Source: Candidatus Methanophagales archaeon (lineage in GTDB: Archaea > Halobacteriota > Syntropharchaeia > Alkanophagales > Methanospirareceae). From it: a stretch of 5,167 nt of DNA. Shown in pieces: positions 4,940-5,167 of this stretch. The notes beneath the pieces were generated by a model. The model was not told where the DNA came from and made no database searches. It saw nothing but the letters and a program-made list of their open reading frames with translations. The DNA lies in assembly GCA_030668065.1 (NCBI GenBank), contig DAOUUS010000129.1, forward strand, positions 1 to 5,167. The letters are read 5' to 3'. Both the position numbers and the translations under genes were made by a program. Every line of letters begins with the position of its first letter. The first letter of the stretch is position 1.

Positions 4940-5167
4940 TCAAGACCTCTCACGGAGTATTTTTACGCTTGTAATACCGCCTACAATCAAATTCACATAA
5001 TACGTGCTTAATCGCCATACAACAGTGAAAACGCCTAATATTGACGCATCTACCATGGTATGATATAGATATGTGATACTAACTTCGGCTACGCCGCTGC
5101 TGCCTGGAGTTATAGGAATTGCAACGATTATAAGGAGTACAAATTGCGCGGCAATTGAATAAATCCA
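4940..5167 (-). CDS. Flippase-like / lysylphosphatidylglycerol synthase TM-domain protein (C-terminal part)
   Basis: The minus strand reads open from the window edge for 75 residues to a TGA at 4942-4940. No start codon need lie in the window because the gene continues beyond it. The peptide begins WIYSIAAQFVLLIIVAIPIT and contains PITPGSSGVAE (18-28) and WRLSTYYVNLIVGG (51-64), matching the C-terminal P-x-PG-x-G-x-x-E and W-R-x-x-TYY signatures of the MprF/AglD-like integral membrane domain. Two or three helices are visible, followed by a short basic end (KILRERS). Family members are tied to lipid or lipid-linked sugar transfer across the membrane; the exact substrate cannot be read here. 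It converges on ilvE. The homology call is from motif recognition by eye. Confidence 0.75.
   Translation of the reverse strand, partial: WIYSIAAQFVLLIIVAIPITPGSSGVAEVSITYLYHTMVDASILGVFTVVWRLSTYYVNLIVGGITSVKILRERS

Overview
The window looks archaeal. It carries a DUF357 protein, an archaeosortase-type membrane protease with a nearby surface protein ending in a sorting tail, a TTTAAATA promoter box ahead of ilvE, and many N-glycosylation sequons. Together with the VPXXXP-like tail and the 'cacagatt' intergenic repeats, this suggests an uncultured methanogen/ANME-type euryarchaeon (Methanophagales-like). The lineage is an inference and cannot be proved from 5 kb.

Layout. Positions 1-1458 (+) hold the 3' part of a secreted DUF11-repeat surface protein with a C-terminal LPxxxP / membrane-helix / RRR tail; a hairpin terminator overlaps its stop codon. 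Positions 1513-1950 are a compact cassette: a GxxExxY-family PD-(D/E)XK nuclease-like gene (-) whose start and stop codons both lie inside inverted repeat arms built of ~10-bp GATT units. Positions 2048-3191 (+) are a two-gene overlapping operon: an archaeosortase with Cys, Arg and His catalytic residues, then a small polytopic membrane protein that I take to be its partner. A DUF357 gene (3209-3439, -) converges on it. After a second inverted repeat pair (3473-3602) comes ilvE, a branched-chain aminotransferase (3723-4649, +) with a good archaeal promoter and ribosome binding site. The convergent gap after ilvE holds a third inverted pair (4695-4828). The window ends in the C-terminal part of a flippase-like (lysylphosphatidylglycerol-synthase TM domain) membrane protein on the minus strand (4940-5167), which has no start codon inside the window.

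How they fit. The DUF11 protein is a plausible substrate of the archaeosortase 600 bp downstream, which would cleave its tail and anchor it at the cell surface, with the overlapping small membrane gene as helper. The flippase-like protein may also serve the envelope. ilvE and DUF357 are housekeeping neighbours. The most unusual signal is the repeat family. Three head-to-head inverted pairs of the same ~10-bp-periodic repeat occur in 5 kb: one carries a nuclease-like ORF and two are empty, with nearly the same short size. This looks like a nuclease-bearing element and its non-autonomous, MITE-like or REP-like derivatives.
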